A DNA stretch of 64,000 nt from Neodiprion pinetum (Eukaryota; Arthropoda; Insecta; Hymenoptera; Diprionidae). The first letter of the stretch is position 1. Each line of letters starts with the position of its first letter. A program made the translations under genes and the position numbers. The stretch is from the NCBI RefSeq assembly GCF_021155775.2, contig NC_060234.1, positions 32,051,026 to 32,115,025 on the forward strand. The letters run 5' to 3'. Below the pieces are notes generated by a model. It saw only the letters and a list, made by a program, of their open reading frames with translations, ran no database searches and was not told the origin of the DNA. Below are positions 36,815-50,879 of the stretch, in pieces.

Positions 36815-39800
36815 TGACGCGAGATTTCGACGTAGTTATCGATCAACTGATCGCTCCTGTTTCGAACCGGTTCACATCTGATACGGTATTTTATAAACGA
36901 CCCAAAGTGTGCCATACGCAATCGAGATATCTTGCTCATTAGCCGATATCGCCGTTTTTTTTTTTTTTGTATAGTTTTCAGCACGGATTCTTCTCAGCTA
37001 TATGCTTCGTGGCTCTCTCTGCTTATACGTCTTTCTCTTTCTTACTCTCTCGTTGTACGCGTACATACTTATTACAGGCGGATTTCCCGGTGCTGCGAGT
37101 TTTTTCATTCCAGTATCGGTAGCATTCTATTTACATATCTTTGGTGACATTATCGCTTGAGGTGTTTTATACGAGTAACGAAGATATGGGTTACAGTGTG
37201 GCGTTTTTCCCGGTACAAAAGTTCAGCCGTTGGTGCGATGAAACTTTGAAATATAGTGCAACGGAGGAACTAAGTTTCATCTCATTCAGTGTCGCGAATC
37301 ATTTCAAGGTTGAGAACCTCTTGTTCCGGTAAAACCCGTTTTAAAACTGAAAGCGCCATCGGCGGCTAAGTGTCGGAATGAAGAAGTGAAATCTTCTCAG
37401 GGTTCCGCTAGGGCGGGACACCCTTCGGTACCCCAATCGACTGAAATTAATGCTATTCGCATTCGTTAATTACAAAAAATTAGTACGATTGCGTCTAAAC
37501 GTTAAGAACGGGTCTTTTCAAAGTGCGACGATGTTTCTCGTTGAAACCTTTTCGCCGCTCGTCGTATTTAAAATCAATTAGATTACATCGGTATAATCAG
37601 GTAAAATCAGAAGAGACAATTTGGGAGAACATGGTAGCTATATTATACTATTATCAATTCGGTGATACGTAGATAGCATTCTGCACTTTCTTGACTATGA
37701 TTGGAAATGATACTTAAGTGGTGGCAATGTTCTTGAATTGGGCGCCAATGACATTCTGCGAGAATACTCGTGGTAAATTCCAAAGAAATTTCTGGACTAC
37801 GTGTCCGGTCTATACTTTACTGAAAGCATCTTACAAATTTTCTACCTCCGGAGATAAATCAAACCAGCAGAAAGGCTTCCTCGGAAAGAAAAGAGATAAT
37901 AGTCGTACGTGTAATCCAGAAACCATTCCCGCTTGAACGAAGAGAAGGGTAAAGAAAAGGACGTCTACTTCAAGTCTCTGGAGTCTCACAAATCCTGACT
38001 TTCAGCTGAATATACTTCGAAAAACTGTAGACGGATGCAAACTGGCTGTGTATGTGTAAAGCGAAGCTACGATGTCGAACAGGTCATTGAGAAAACTCGG
38101 TTCATAAAAAATATCCCATTCGATCGACCAAATCTCGTTAGTGCGTAACGATTTTTATATCGTTCCCAGGTGCGAAGAAAATATGGATGTATCTATGTAT
38201 ATAACAGCCCTTGAGTGTTCAATACGTAGTTTTACAGCTATAAAAAATTTCAATCCGATTAATTACCTCTCCAAGAGCGGTAAAGTGTGTTCCATTTGTA
38301 AATACCAGAAGGCGAGTGAACGTATTTAGCCATTAGCCAAGCTGCGTGACACATCGAAAGGACGCGTGCCTTGCGCAATAGCTGTGTATGTGTCAAGTAC
38401 CGTTGTAATAAAAAACGAAATGAAAAAAACAAACACGCACTATTAGATTCCATCTGGCCGTATGCAATATATATTATTTATTAATAAACGTAAGACGTTT
38501 TTTGATTAGGTATATTTCATTACGCAATCATTATCCATATGCGAGATGTTGTAACGTCTGAGCCTTCGCTCCTGACCTTTAATACAAGTGCTCCCATAAA
38601 TTTTGAACAGAATTTAATTTGCCAGCGCCTCCGAGCTCCGCAGTATCGTCTGCACAGCATATGTACAAATCTCGAAAAATAGGCGACACCAAACCAGTCT
38701 TCTACCAGCTAGACAAAGCTGCTCCGCTGCAGCTTGCAACAGAGAAAATGTGGCCAGCAGCTGTGCATCGGTGCTGTACGGAGGGGAAAAGGTCGTTTTA
38801 CAATTCCTAGCTTGAAAGGCACAGACGAACCGCTTTGCCTGGAATGAATAGTCCACCAGGTATAAAATGCATCTATTTACCGGGTGGCCGATTTGAATCT
38901 TTCGTCATGCTGCCTTCAGTCTAGTCGCGACTGATTCTACTGTACTTTGATTACTTGTCTATTCAAAAACAACGTTCAACTTTCAGGTGCCAGTGATAGA
39001 CTCGTATTAATTTTCAATTTCTCCCGGCTCGCAGGACGAATGTGCCTAAGCGCTGTACCGACTGCCTGCCGTACACGCATTACTTGAATAATCGTGGCAC
39101 AGACGATATGGGTCTTAACTGAGGGGGGCGTTGTCACTTAGCCTGCTCAAATAACTAGAGCTTTTATTAACAGTCGCTCGTATGCAGTATTACATATACA
39201 AGTGTGAGGACGAATACGTGCCTGGTCGTCAGACTCGGTCGCGACGAAATATGACCTGACAATAAAACGTCTTGGGAGAATGAATGCATGTAGGTACAAG
39301 TTTATAATGGGTACGCAGGCACCCGGATCCTCGGTACCTGCTAAACTTGACGCTCCGTGCACAACGACCAGCCGGAGGTCAGGCCTGTAGATTATATACC
39401 TGCGAATCCGTACAGGGTGTGCTAAAAAATCTAATCGGCCATTTGCAGCTTGTGCATTTTTGTCGATGTAGGTAAGTATGGGCAAAGAAAAAGGACCGTC
39501 AAAATGGATTTCAGCTTTAAAACCAGATGATTCTTCGATAAATTAGAAATAGTCGATACATAACTTCGTGGACAATGCTTAGATTTTTAATTTCAGAGTT
39601 TGTACCGTAAATTACTGCAAATGGGAACGACAACAATGAGGCAGGCGAAGAGTGTCGTGATCACAGTCTGAAAGCTGAGAAGAGCGATACTTTGTGGTGA
39701 AAAGTTACATCACAGTTCAAACGACACGAAGAGCAATTATCGTTCGTTGGTCTCATTCGAAAGTACTGTGAACACAGCTTGAAACAGATGAAATTGACTA

Positions 39801-42800
39801 AATTCGATAATTTTACAATTTGATCACGATGACCTTCCATACCAGCCGAGTGTCTGTATTGTCTTCTTCGGCTTACTTTTATACTCAGTGTTTGCGCGTC
39901 CTCAATAAAGAAATATTGGTTGAGGACAACAATGAATTGCTGTGATTCAATATTCAAGCATCCCAGCGATGATTCAGATTCTTATATACAATAAGTAACA
40001 ATCTACGAAAATGTGGTTGATTATTGGAATGTGCGATATCGTCACCAAGAAGTGAGCTGTTCTTATAGTACTAGTTGATTCAAAGCTTGCTTAAGTTTAC
40101 GTGGTACACCATGAGAATTCGTGACTTTCCAAAGGTTGAGAAATAGTCTGTATTGGTTAACAATTGATCGCATTTACGAATCCTCACGATATCCTCTACT
40201 ACTTTCGTAGTAAGTATAAATGTACTCGTATTTCCAATGTTAATTTTTCTTGATAATGTAGGAATTAACTGCTGCAGGAAATGTAAAAAGTTTTACTCTC
40301 TATCCACGTCATATTTGTAGTTTGATTGTTTACCAGTCAACGATTACTGTGCAATGTTACTATATGTATAATAGTCGTTTTGTACGTATATTTTATTTGT
40401 TCTTTAATCAATGTTTGTTATACAGTAAATCATCGGTAACTCGTTAGTACGATTTTTGTGAAATATTTATCGGAATCAGATTCACGAAATAAGCAAAGTA
40501 ATCCATTATTCAAATTTGGTATGACAATATCGCTATTGTCGTCCAATACATCCCTGAAAATTACAGAGCCAAACGTCATGTCGTAATCCGCAAAGAACAC
40601 TGTGATATTCGTTTTCAATTCAGAAACCATTAAGCAAGAGATACAATCTTCATTTTCGTCTATAGCTCCCGGTCTAGCTATATTATCGATATTGGTAAAG
40701 TCTCTTTATCACTCTTGAATTGTATCAAATATGCAAGATAAAAATCAGACGACTAGCTTTTCCGCACAGTTGCGGACAAGCTGGTGAGTACGTAACAAAC
40801 CGGATGTATAATACTTTCTGTCTTTCTTCGTAGAGTTCTTGTCCCGTCAAACTGTTCTTGGGAGAGTGCGATTGTACATTTCTTGTCTCTAGACTTCAAT
40901 ACCCAGGGGTAACGGTTCTTTTAGGCGTTTAAACGTTAATTTACGGCTGAATGAACTTCAGGTCGAATAATCCGGAGTACATAACGGTCGTTAGAGTAGG
41001 TTCAAACTTTCATCAATTTATTGCGTATTCCATATGTGACCCTTTTGGGGATCGCGTCCATGCTGCAACAGAAGTTGTGGAAGGATGACCGAGAGATAAT
41101 TCCAAGAGACTTGGCAAGAGTTTAAAAAAATGTAACGTTATAATATCGCTGCTCATTATTACTAGTTTATAAAATTGTCAAGTTCTTTATCATCGGTATC
41201 CTTTAGTATGCAGAACGAAAGACATACGAGTGAAAACGTGTATAGCATAAAATTATACGATTCAAAAATGTTTCCGCGTACAAAGTGGAACCATTTCCGC
41301 GTGTAAAACAGAAAATGTATGACGAACCTGCATGTTATGAATTACTCTATCCTTTGAAGTTTCATGTACATCCGTTCACCTCCACTTTGCGGTTCAGTTA
41401 AGGGGATACCTTACTTGTTAAGTTTCCTTCATATCATACGGAAACACTTGGTTGCGGTTAGTCGCGAATTTTGATTTGTTATTTCTTTACGGTTGTGGCG
41501 GCAACATGTGACTGCAGATAACATAGACTAGGCGGTCGCGGTAGACAAATAAATAGTGCGCCTTATTGTTAGAGCCTCGTTCGAAGCAACGCGCGTTTCG
41601 AATTATGTTCACAGAAGCCCGTTGCCAGTGTTGACATGGCACGTAGGTATGCCTAGTGCTCATAGCGTTAACTTAACGTAGTTGACCCTCAGTGGTTCTC
41701 AATCTAAACCAGCATGACAACCGACTTGACACACGTCGTTAAAAAGAGTATAATCACACGCGTTGGAAAGGCTCTTTTACAGAAATCGGTATACGCAATC
41801 CGTGCAGAGCTGTTACCCGAGTCCGTGATTAGAATTTTAAACTGATTACTCGATAATTACTTTTCGAAAGGTAGTATCGACGTATGGGCATTCACATTTT
41901 GCGACAGCCCGGGGGAGAGAAACTTGGTATGCAGTAATTAAATGGCTGACTAGAAAAAAAAAAAAAAAAATTCAAGAATCGAGAGGTCGGTACCGCGATT
42001 ATAATCACCGATCGAGGTCGTAACGGTGCGATCGGTTCGATCATCAAGATAACGCCCTGTATTGTCAATTATGGACTCTCATACGAAACCGGCAATTTTA
42101 AACGTACAAAATATTTACGGTACAAGTGTAACAGCCGAATAAATAAATTACATATGAATATGTTATTCGTTAAGCCCCCGGTATGTTTGTACAACGTCTA
42201 TAGTCGTGGATTGCTGACAGTTGGTGTCAACAATGCGCACGTAACATGCCCAAAACGGAAATAGCGGGATCTGTTGACAATTGGAGTTCTAAAATAAGGT
42301 ACCCAATAGGACTACGAAGGAAACGAACACTTATTGCTCTGTCTGCGTACCTCGACAGGGATTTTCTGAGTTACAGTACTACCTGGTTGATGTCAGTCAG
42401 GTAAATACGGGTACCTACCTACGGTATATACGTTATACACATGCGCGTTTTAGTTCCATGGTAATATTTGCTGTTAGAAAAACGGAGGAGAATGTTGGGA
42501 GTCAAAGCGTCAAGGGCATCATTTGATTGTTTCTCTGTAACGGATGCTCGCGTATTATATCGGGTGTTTCTAAGGTCTGCCATTTCAATGGAACATGGTT
42601 CGAACGGTACTTCGGAGTGATAAAAAGCTTCGACTCCAAAACTTTCCGTATTATTAATTGTCAACCTTTTTTCGGCATTCTATGAGCTTTCAACGTTACT
42701 CGGATAATCAAATTTCATTATAGTCAACGAAAGAATCCTCGAAAGACATAAGGTAAATTATGAATACTTATTTATTTGATAATATTTATTATGAATAATA

Positions 42801-43329
42801 TGCATCTTTCACTTATTTTCTTAAATATAGTGCGTTCCAAAAATTCGATTTCAGAAACACGTGACGCGTCTATCCGCTGAAGTTTCATCATACTACAGTC
42901 TACACTCTGCGATTATTATAAATTACACTTCAGACTCGAGATCAGCGACCTCGGTAACGAAATGGGAACAAATTTCGCTTGGATTCAATTTTTTTTTTTC
43001 GTATTATTAAAATATTAAAGTATATATTAAAAAATAGTTTCTGCTTTTACTTGAATCATTACGTTTAGAATCAATGAAAAATCATGAAAATTTTACAAAA
43101 CCTTCCCAATTTATTTGACGGGATGTAGTATTTGTAATCCGTAAACCAATTGCTCACTGCAATTGTCGTCGGACGAAGTTTCCTGAAGTTTCTATCTCCG
43201 GATATTCGTTATAAAGCTGGTCATCGTGTCACAGCATAATTTAAACAATTAACATGTAAGATTTTGTGAGACGACAAAAAACGCTACGAGCAAGTTACAT
43301 GCGAGCATTTAAATACACCCTGTAAAGCC

Positions 43330-43598
43330 ACCCTGTGGAAAATGTTTACGACTACGCATTTTTACTGAAATTGAATTTAAAAAATTGCAATTATGTATAA
43401 GTTATCATGAAGAATTGTTCATTTTTTTTTTTAAATTTTAGTGTCTCGTGGATTTTTTACTGAAAAAATACGAATTTCCATGAAAATTTCCAAGCTTTTA
43501 TGAGAAATTATTTTACAATTATTGATACAAAATTGTACGAAATTATCCAATTTCTCTAGCAATTCATGGAAGATCGTAGAAATCATTTTCACCAGGGT
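43330..43598. mobile_element. Probable degraded MITE
   Basis: The left end ACCCTGTGGAAAATG and the complement of the right end ACCCTGGTGAAAATG are near-matching terminal inverted repeats about 269 bp apart. The similarity continues into TTTACGA-like sequence. The interior is AT-rich with further self-complementary pieces and no coding potential. I could not identify a target duplication. Confidence 0.45.
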
Positions 43599-45496
43599 AA
43601 AATTTTCTCACTCGCCCCTGCCGCTGAAATAATAACTACGAACAGCTGTGGGGATTGGTTTCAACCCCTGCAGTATCCAATATCCTAATGCATAGGGTCT
43701 TGTCAAAAATCCGGCCCCCTTCGACGTTGTAGCCTCCGACCGCACGAATACCCGCTGCCTTCGTTTTTCGGATCACCAAACTCACTTTTGGCTGCTGTAC
43801 CCTAGTTTTTATCCACTCTTGCACAACGTTGCGACAGTGGCCGAGCCGTAGATTCAGTAATTCCTGCACTGGTTGCGTCATATGTGATCTGAGTTCATAT
43901 CACGCTTGGCATGGGGCGGCCAAGAACAAAAAATTATGACAAGTTGACGGCGAAGAGACCGCGTTTCTCCTCCTTCATCGGTTCGTCTGCAGTCGCTGGT
44001 TATAAATTAAGGAAAGGAGAAAGATGCGCCTGCCTCATGGTTTGAATCGAACCAATCGTCTCGTAGCAGCTTGTTTCATTTGACAATACTTTTTACCCGT
44101 TTATGAAAGGGGGGAAGATAATGTCAGCGTTAGATAATTATGTAAATTGAGATGATTTTCTCGGCTACAAAAAAGATATCGATAAGATATTATCGTAATC
44201 TATTATATGGGCTGCTGGAAAGAGTGACCCTCCGATCGATGTTTTTTTGATAACGTTAAAGCGGAAAAGGAAAAAATTAACTTCAGGAATATGAAATACA
44301 GTTTTATAGTCCATAAATGTCAACGAGGCGGACGAAGCGGGCGGTAGTAAGTAACGAGATAACCGTATACTTTAGTAAAACGAACGACATTGAACTTTAT
44401 ACTTTTGAAGTATCAGATTCAAGGCTTTTACCGAATCATAAGGTTCAGAAAGTGTACGGCGGTTGTTGTGACTTGTGAATATCACTCTTCACTGAGATTT
44501 ATACGGGGTGTCAATATTTGTGGCGTTCTATGATCCAAGGTTCAAAGTTTGGAATATGTAATACCCGGCGTCAGTCGGGATTCATTATTTGTACTCACAG
44601 TTACGTACGAAGATACGCATAATAAACGTTAGGACGTGCAAGTTGTGCGAGGAGTAAACGCTTTAGGCTTGGTAACACGGTAATTTATGAAAGAATCTAT
44701 ATATATCCACAAAGAAAGGGACTATTTACACACGCTCTAGGCTCTAATTAATTATAGTGTGTAGCGTTTGACAAAATGCGATGTACGTGCCTCACCTTGT
44801 GCATTCTACAACTAAACGTCGCTCTACGCAGTCGTGTCCATGTAAAGACTTGTTAAATATTCATTCTAGCCAGTTGTGAGTAAAATGTTAAAAACTAATA
44901 ACTTATTTTCAATTTGACGCGCATGGTTAGAGCGCTTAGAAACACCTTACAGAGTATCGAGGCAAGATGTGGGATATTGCTTTTTAAAAAATTACAGAAT
45001 TTTTTCAAAAAACTGAACTACTCTCGACGTTCGACCCACTCGACCCACTCGACCCGAATAACTCTATGCAGTATTCGTTTTTCACGTATCCTTAATAAAA
45101 ACGAAGCCCATGTAATGACCAACGCGTGCTTAAATCACGCGGTCCCACGGTTGGTAGATCGGATTGCTTCTAAATGCCGGACAAAAACGTGCCACAGTAT
45201 TATTCTACTCTCGGCAGAGAATCAAAAGCATATCAAGACTGGCTGACAGATGGTCTCATTGTAAGACTGACCGGATAGCGTCGGTCGAAGCGCGCGACGA
45301 GCATCAGTGCCTACTCTGATAAACCGTAGGTATACGTACGTCATCGGTCGTTGCTGAAGAGATTGTGCGTGTCCAGCTAAAACGTGACGGGAATTGTTTG
45401 TAAGTTCTAAGCATAAATAAGCTTGGGCGAAATCCATCGTTAGCTGGCTTCTAGCGTGTCGAGCACCCTGAAAAGTTCGAACGTGCACTCGTTCGG

Positions 45497-45536
45497 TTCT
45501 TCTTTCTTCTGCTTCTTCTTCTTCTTCTTCTTCTTT
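45497..45536. repeat. (TTC)n microsatellite
   Basis: Imperfect then pure CTT/TTC units. Confidence 0.85.
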
Positions 45537-48103
45537 GCGTCTTTGCTTATCTGGAGGCGATCAGACCTCCACGAGTTCCGCGCCAGTGAACTCACTCAAT
45601 TCAAGCAATAACTGCAGCCTGCTCAAACCGTTCGCGTACGAGTTCTGAGCCCCGCATGGTGTTGCGCTCCATAATAATAATCGTGTACTTTAGAATGTAC
45701 ATTATCTTAGCCGCTAGTCTGACTGTCGGTATGGTCTGGTGGTATTTTACACAGTCGCTTTCATTATTAATTACACGCTGTGGAGACGACGTAACACGAA
45801 TGGCACACCGTACGCTAAAAGATGTTGCACCACTTGTGCAACGTATGTTCATCTACGTTAGGAATTCAAAATATATAAATATACGTCTCGAGAAGAGCCC
45901 TTCCGGAGGAAAAGGAGATGCCCTAAACTTTGCTCTATGTATACACCGTTCTAGTCTGTATTTGTAATGCAAAGTCGATACTGGAATTTGTGTAACAACT
46001 GTTTTGTCGAGCTCTACTACACTTGGCCTGTATCAACGACACGTAACCGCCGTGACCACAGATAAACAATAAAATCCAGAGTGAGGTCAATGCACAGTTT
46101 GTTAGGTACTCATGTATAATATTCCAATCATAATTTTGGCTAACAATAAGTCTACAAATTCTACAAGGAGAAAAAAAGAACTGTCACATTTACATACGCG
46201 ACGGTTGATATGTGGACAGCTCTTTTTTAGTTGATCGAAGTAATTTTTACTCCAAAAAAGTGCTATCCATATTTCCTTCGCGCATGTAAGCCCAACAGGT
46301 TTTTTCCCGTGTGGGTTGCGAGGAGTGAACGGAGGAAAATTTATGAAATATTTCGGATACAGACTTTTATTTACGTAATTAATTATGAAAAGAACTTGCT
46401 ACTCGTGTTTTTTTTTTTTTTTTTAGTATTATTCTATGTCCTCTTGGCACGCAATCTTATCCAGAATCTGTGGGTGTGAACCAGTTTCAAACGCCTCCGT
46501 AGGAAACAGGTTTACATCGATTTCGATTTTTTTTCCCTCTCTACATGTGGGTCAAGATTCTTGCTAATTGAATGAAATCGAATGGCTGAATCTCGAACAC
46601 CCTCATCTTCCACTGCAGCGACCTGCAGGCTCGGGGCTTTTTGAAGTGTAGTTCACACCCAGTTTCAACCACTTGACTGCATCACTCGACTTTGTTGTAT
46701 ACAAGCGTTCGCTCTGGTACTTCACTCCATTTAACATGGTTCATCTCTTGTCGCTAACAATAAGTGTATTCGTGCTTACTCTTTTCCCGTTTCCTTTGCT
46801 TTGGCTCGATCCATCGGTGTCCAACCGTACAACCGCACTGTCTTATCGTGCCTTACCGTTTCGTACGCTCTACTCGTCATAAAGTACATGGTCACGTTGT
46901 TCTTACAGTATTTATTCGTAGCGTATCATAAATATTTAGCGATATCTGTTCGTTAGTTTTGTCAATTGAAATAGTATTTTCGGGTCACCGAAAGAATTCG
47001 AGAGCGTTGCGACGCGACTGGCGATTTATACATCGTGACGGTAGCGATTGAAATCCATTTGAGCCGGTGTACAACACAGATAAAGTATAACGCGAAATTG
47101 AAACCAGTACATAGTTTTTCATCGTATTTTTCTTCCGTACTAGAATACAAAGAAATACGTGAAAAGTAATTTTTTTCAAACGAAGCGTACACGTGTCTCC
47201 TATTTTATCTTTGATTCTATGACGCATATGTTGAAAAAAGACCCATATCAATTGGCCTGCTGATTTCCATATTTCCGTATCAAAATTTTCCGCGCCTTCA
47301 AATTTGAAAGGATGATTACACATCAGATCAATGAATAAAACAGAATAAGCCCTCTTATCAGTTCCTCGGGTACCACGATACGCAGTTGATTTGGATTGGA
47401 AGTTGTACATTGATATGTAAATAGCACAATGTAGACGAAATCAGGTGCCATATACGCGATATCTTTTTCTCCGTCGGTTTATGTATTCGCCGAATTTGTG
47501 TAACAAATATGCGGAGATCGAGGATGTTTGTTCACTCGTACTGGAGGAAAAACCAAGTTGTTGGGATGAAAAAGTTATAAAACAAAAATTAGTTCAGTGA
47601 CAATTTCCGCGGCGTGGAATCGAGGGTAAAAACGAAGCGTAGAGAAGCGGCGTGGCCAACCGAAGCGAACAGAAATAATAAAAAGTCAAGGAAGCCGGCG
47701 AAAGCGTTCAGGTGGCAAGCGTGAAATCAGGTTGTAAAACCTTGACGATTTCGAATACCTGACTGACTGCCGATTCGTTTCGTTTCACTCAGAGATACAG
47801 ATAGGTAGGCAGTAGGTAGGTACCTACGAGGCCACGGTCGGTAAGCCAGGTTCCATCCAACTGTATTTCCAAATTTCTAGGTCCTTGGAATACCGTAATT
47901 ATCATTCACGGTTCCGTGACCGTTAATCGTTTCAGCTGGCTCACGTATCAAAGCTTACTCGCGCGATCAAGGGGCGCTTATTTTATACCACAATTTACGC
48001 CACGTGCAGTTGGTGTAATGTTTCGTCATATTTTTTTTCCCCGTCCGCAAGCATATCGTGCCAGCTTTCCATTTTCACGTCTAGTTCCTTATTGGCGTGT
48101 CAT

Positions 48104-48255
48104 GTATACCTACTCATTGTCAGAGAGATTGATTCTGAAACGGAAGTGATAGTTGGGCAAGTTGTTTAGCTTTGTTGCCCAATCTAAACGACTTGTTCAG
48201 CTACGTTTATCACTACCGCGTTTCAGAATCGATCTCACTCTCGCAATTAGTATAC
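48104..48255. repeat. Long bulged hairpin (152 nt)
   Basis: The arm 48104-48169 can pair with 48184-48255 around a 14-nt loop. Paired blocks include GTATAC/GTATAC at the base, GATTCTGAAACG/CGTTTCAGAATC, AGTGATA/TATCACT, and GTTGTTTAG/CTAAACGAC next to the loop. Bulges and mismatches separate them. It is either a miRNA-like precursor or an old foldback element. I do not recognise a known mature miRNA. Confidence 0.55.
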
Positions 48256-49447
48256 GCATCGCGGTGTGAATTGAAAATCAAATATTAGACGTCTCACTTT
48301 CTACGCAGTAACTTATAAATTACATATCGATGAAACGAGCCTAGTGACGTTATACGCGATAACGAAATCTGTCAAATCACTGTGTGCACATTATTCGTTA
48401 GCTTATATTATACCTAGAGTGTATTTTCTACTAGTTCTAGTGCACTAAACTGCAAAGCATATTCCAAGTATGGCTGCACTATCAGAATGATTTAACCGCT
48501 GCAAGGTGTACCTTCATCTGCGTTTACGTGTCGAATCTTCCAACAAAGTCCGAAGTTCATTTATACTACGATTTACTTCAGCCTGACGAATGAAGCATTT
48601 TCTAAAGTTGACAAAAAACACCGGCAGCAACTGCAGCTCAGAACGAGTCGAATCTCGATGAGAATTCTTGTATGTTAAAATGTGTATGTACCTGAAATGG
48701 TAGAAGATCTATGATCGATGCAAATGAAGTGTTCGTCATTGCTAGACTATTTGTATTTATAGACGACCTTCGTCAAGAGACCTTCCATCCATCGCCAGAC
48801 TGATACAGCAGGCTTACTCGTGCCTTTTTTTCAACTAACAATAAGATATTTATCAGCGGTACATGCTATCGAAAATGTTCGTTTTTACACTTCCCGTCTC
48901 TCAACCTGATAAGTATACAAGCTCCATTCTGTCGATCGTTTGCGGTGCTTTAAATTGATCGGAGCTGGTGTAATATGAGTAGGTGTGAAAGTATTCGTTT
49001 TATGGTTCGTGGCATGATGTCCCGTAGTCACGTAGGATGCACCCAACCGCATTACGCGTGACTAACAAATTACTGAAAGATGTCTTCTTTCATAATAGGT
49101 TTGCACACAGACGATTCCTTTGCGTCCGTATGAATTCTCAAACTTGTGAAAAGTTAACAAAAGCCTAAACTTCCAACATCATTCTTATGCAGATACGTAT
49201 TAAAATGTATTTATCCCCCAAACTTGCTACAAAGTTTGGTTAACACAGAGTTCAGAAGTATTTGCATTGTAGTGTTAAAAGGTGTATGAATTATTTGTTG
49301 CATAAACAGATTCACGGAAGATTAATTACATGTTATTATGTATGATACAAAGAACATAATTTCGCAGGTTTTCATCTACCAGTCAGTATTGAAATAATTG
49401 TAAAACGATTTTTATTTCTTCTATTGCAACATGACTTTGTTTTGGCA

Positions 49448-49579
49448 ATCCCTCACGGAAAAAAACCCAAATTGGGTGTAAATTCGTACCCCTAACTTTT
49501 TTCTTATGGAAAATTAGCATTATCTATGAGTTGGGGGTACGAATTTATACCCAATTTGGGGTTTTTTTCCGTGAGGGAT
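49448..49579. mobile_element. 132-bp foldback/MITE
   Basis: Nearly the whole 132 bp is an inverted repeat. The left end ATCCCTCACGG continues through A-rich sequence, AAATTGGGT and AATTCGTACCCC. The right end mirrors this with GGGGTACGAATT, ACCCAATTTGGG and CCGTGAGGGAT. The arms are about 50 bp with few differences, leaving a short unpaired centre. This is typical of a small non-autonomous DNA element. The target duplication is unclear (possibly AT). Confidence 0.75.
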
Positions 49580-50879
49580 CCCACGTACCCGGTCTCCGGT
49601 CATCGCCGAAGGCGTCTTGCAGGTGAAAAACCAGGTTGAAAGACACCGAATACAGCGTGTCGCAAAATCATTGACAACGATCGTTCGATACGCTCCGACG
49701 GGGATCGATGAATTTCTGAATATTTTATTCAATTCATTTTTCTTGTAGTACGAATGACTTGCTTTTAACATTGTATTCGACGAAGGGATTTTGTATTGTT
49801 TACAGGCAACAGCAAAAAACCACCTGAATTTCTATACTCACGGCGCGCCAAGAGTTTTTATCATTCTCGGAAGGTGAACAACTTCAAGGAATTTACGTTC
49901 CAGGAAAATTCCCCTCGTGTAGTCGCAATTTAACTGCACGAAGTTTATAATTGTTGATAATGAAGGTTCCACCGAGCGAAGTGCAGCTATTACAAGACAT
50001 TTCGAACTTTGAAAAAAAATCTCACAGAACAGAGGAAAAACGGAGTCTCCTAACGTTGCTTGTTCAGTTAATCTGAAGAGAGAGCGTTATTTAAACGTGG
50101 AAAAGTGAAAATAAATCATGTGTATAATTTTAATACAAGAGCGCCAACGAACAATGCTCGTCGGCACGTGCGACATCCGCATAACATACAATGCGTTATT
50201 TCTCACAAAAATTTTCCGCAAAAGCAGACAAAGAAAAATTAATAACTACCTTATAACTGTATAACATTTGTATCGGTGTAAATGATATGTGTATATAAAA
50301 AGCAAGGAAAGTTTTGCAGTACAGTCTTCCAGGAAAAGAATACGAATCCGCAACCAGTCAGTATATGTAGGTTTTTTTCTCCAAGGTCCAGAGAAATGAT
50401 ATAAATATAACGATGATTATAAACCAGGCAGAGACTGGTAATATCAAACATCGACACGGAAACTGTAATCTTGGATGAATAATATTGTTACAAAGGATGA
50501 AATCACCCGTTTTGTCCCCTTTTTAATGATTTAGTAGTCATCATAGATAAAAAACAGTCTATTTCGAGACTTTGAAAGGAGAGCTTCGTCAGAAAATAAA
50601 TCCTTTTCCTCTCTTAATTTTCCGCTTTGTAACAATATTTTATTTCAGGATGCCCATTGTTCTCAAAATTATGAGGAAACTGATTTTTATAAAGCGCTCA
50701 TTGGGCGTGAACGCGGGCATTATGAATTTATCTGTCCTACAATGATGTTGGTAGAACGGAAAATTACGAGTTTATTTCCGGACTGCGTTATCGTCCGAGG
50801 TTCAAGATTTCCGAAATACGTCTACAAAATGCGAAAAGGAAAATCAAACATCACGATAAGTCGTTGCATCGAAGTGACA

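Noticed and set aside
43636..43881. 81-residue minus-strand frame next to the degraded MITE
   Set aside because: It looked vaguely protein-like but I could not match a family, and no second exon or element terminus supports it.
45656..45967. 103-residue frame with an apparent membrane segment
   Set aside because: The hydrophobic start comes from AT-rich sequence. There is no recognisable family and no flanking splice or polyadenylation support.
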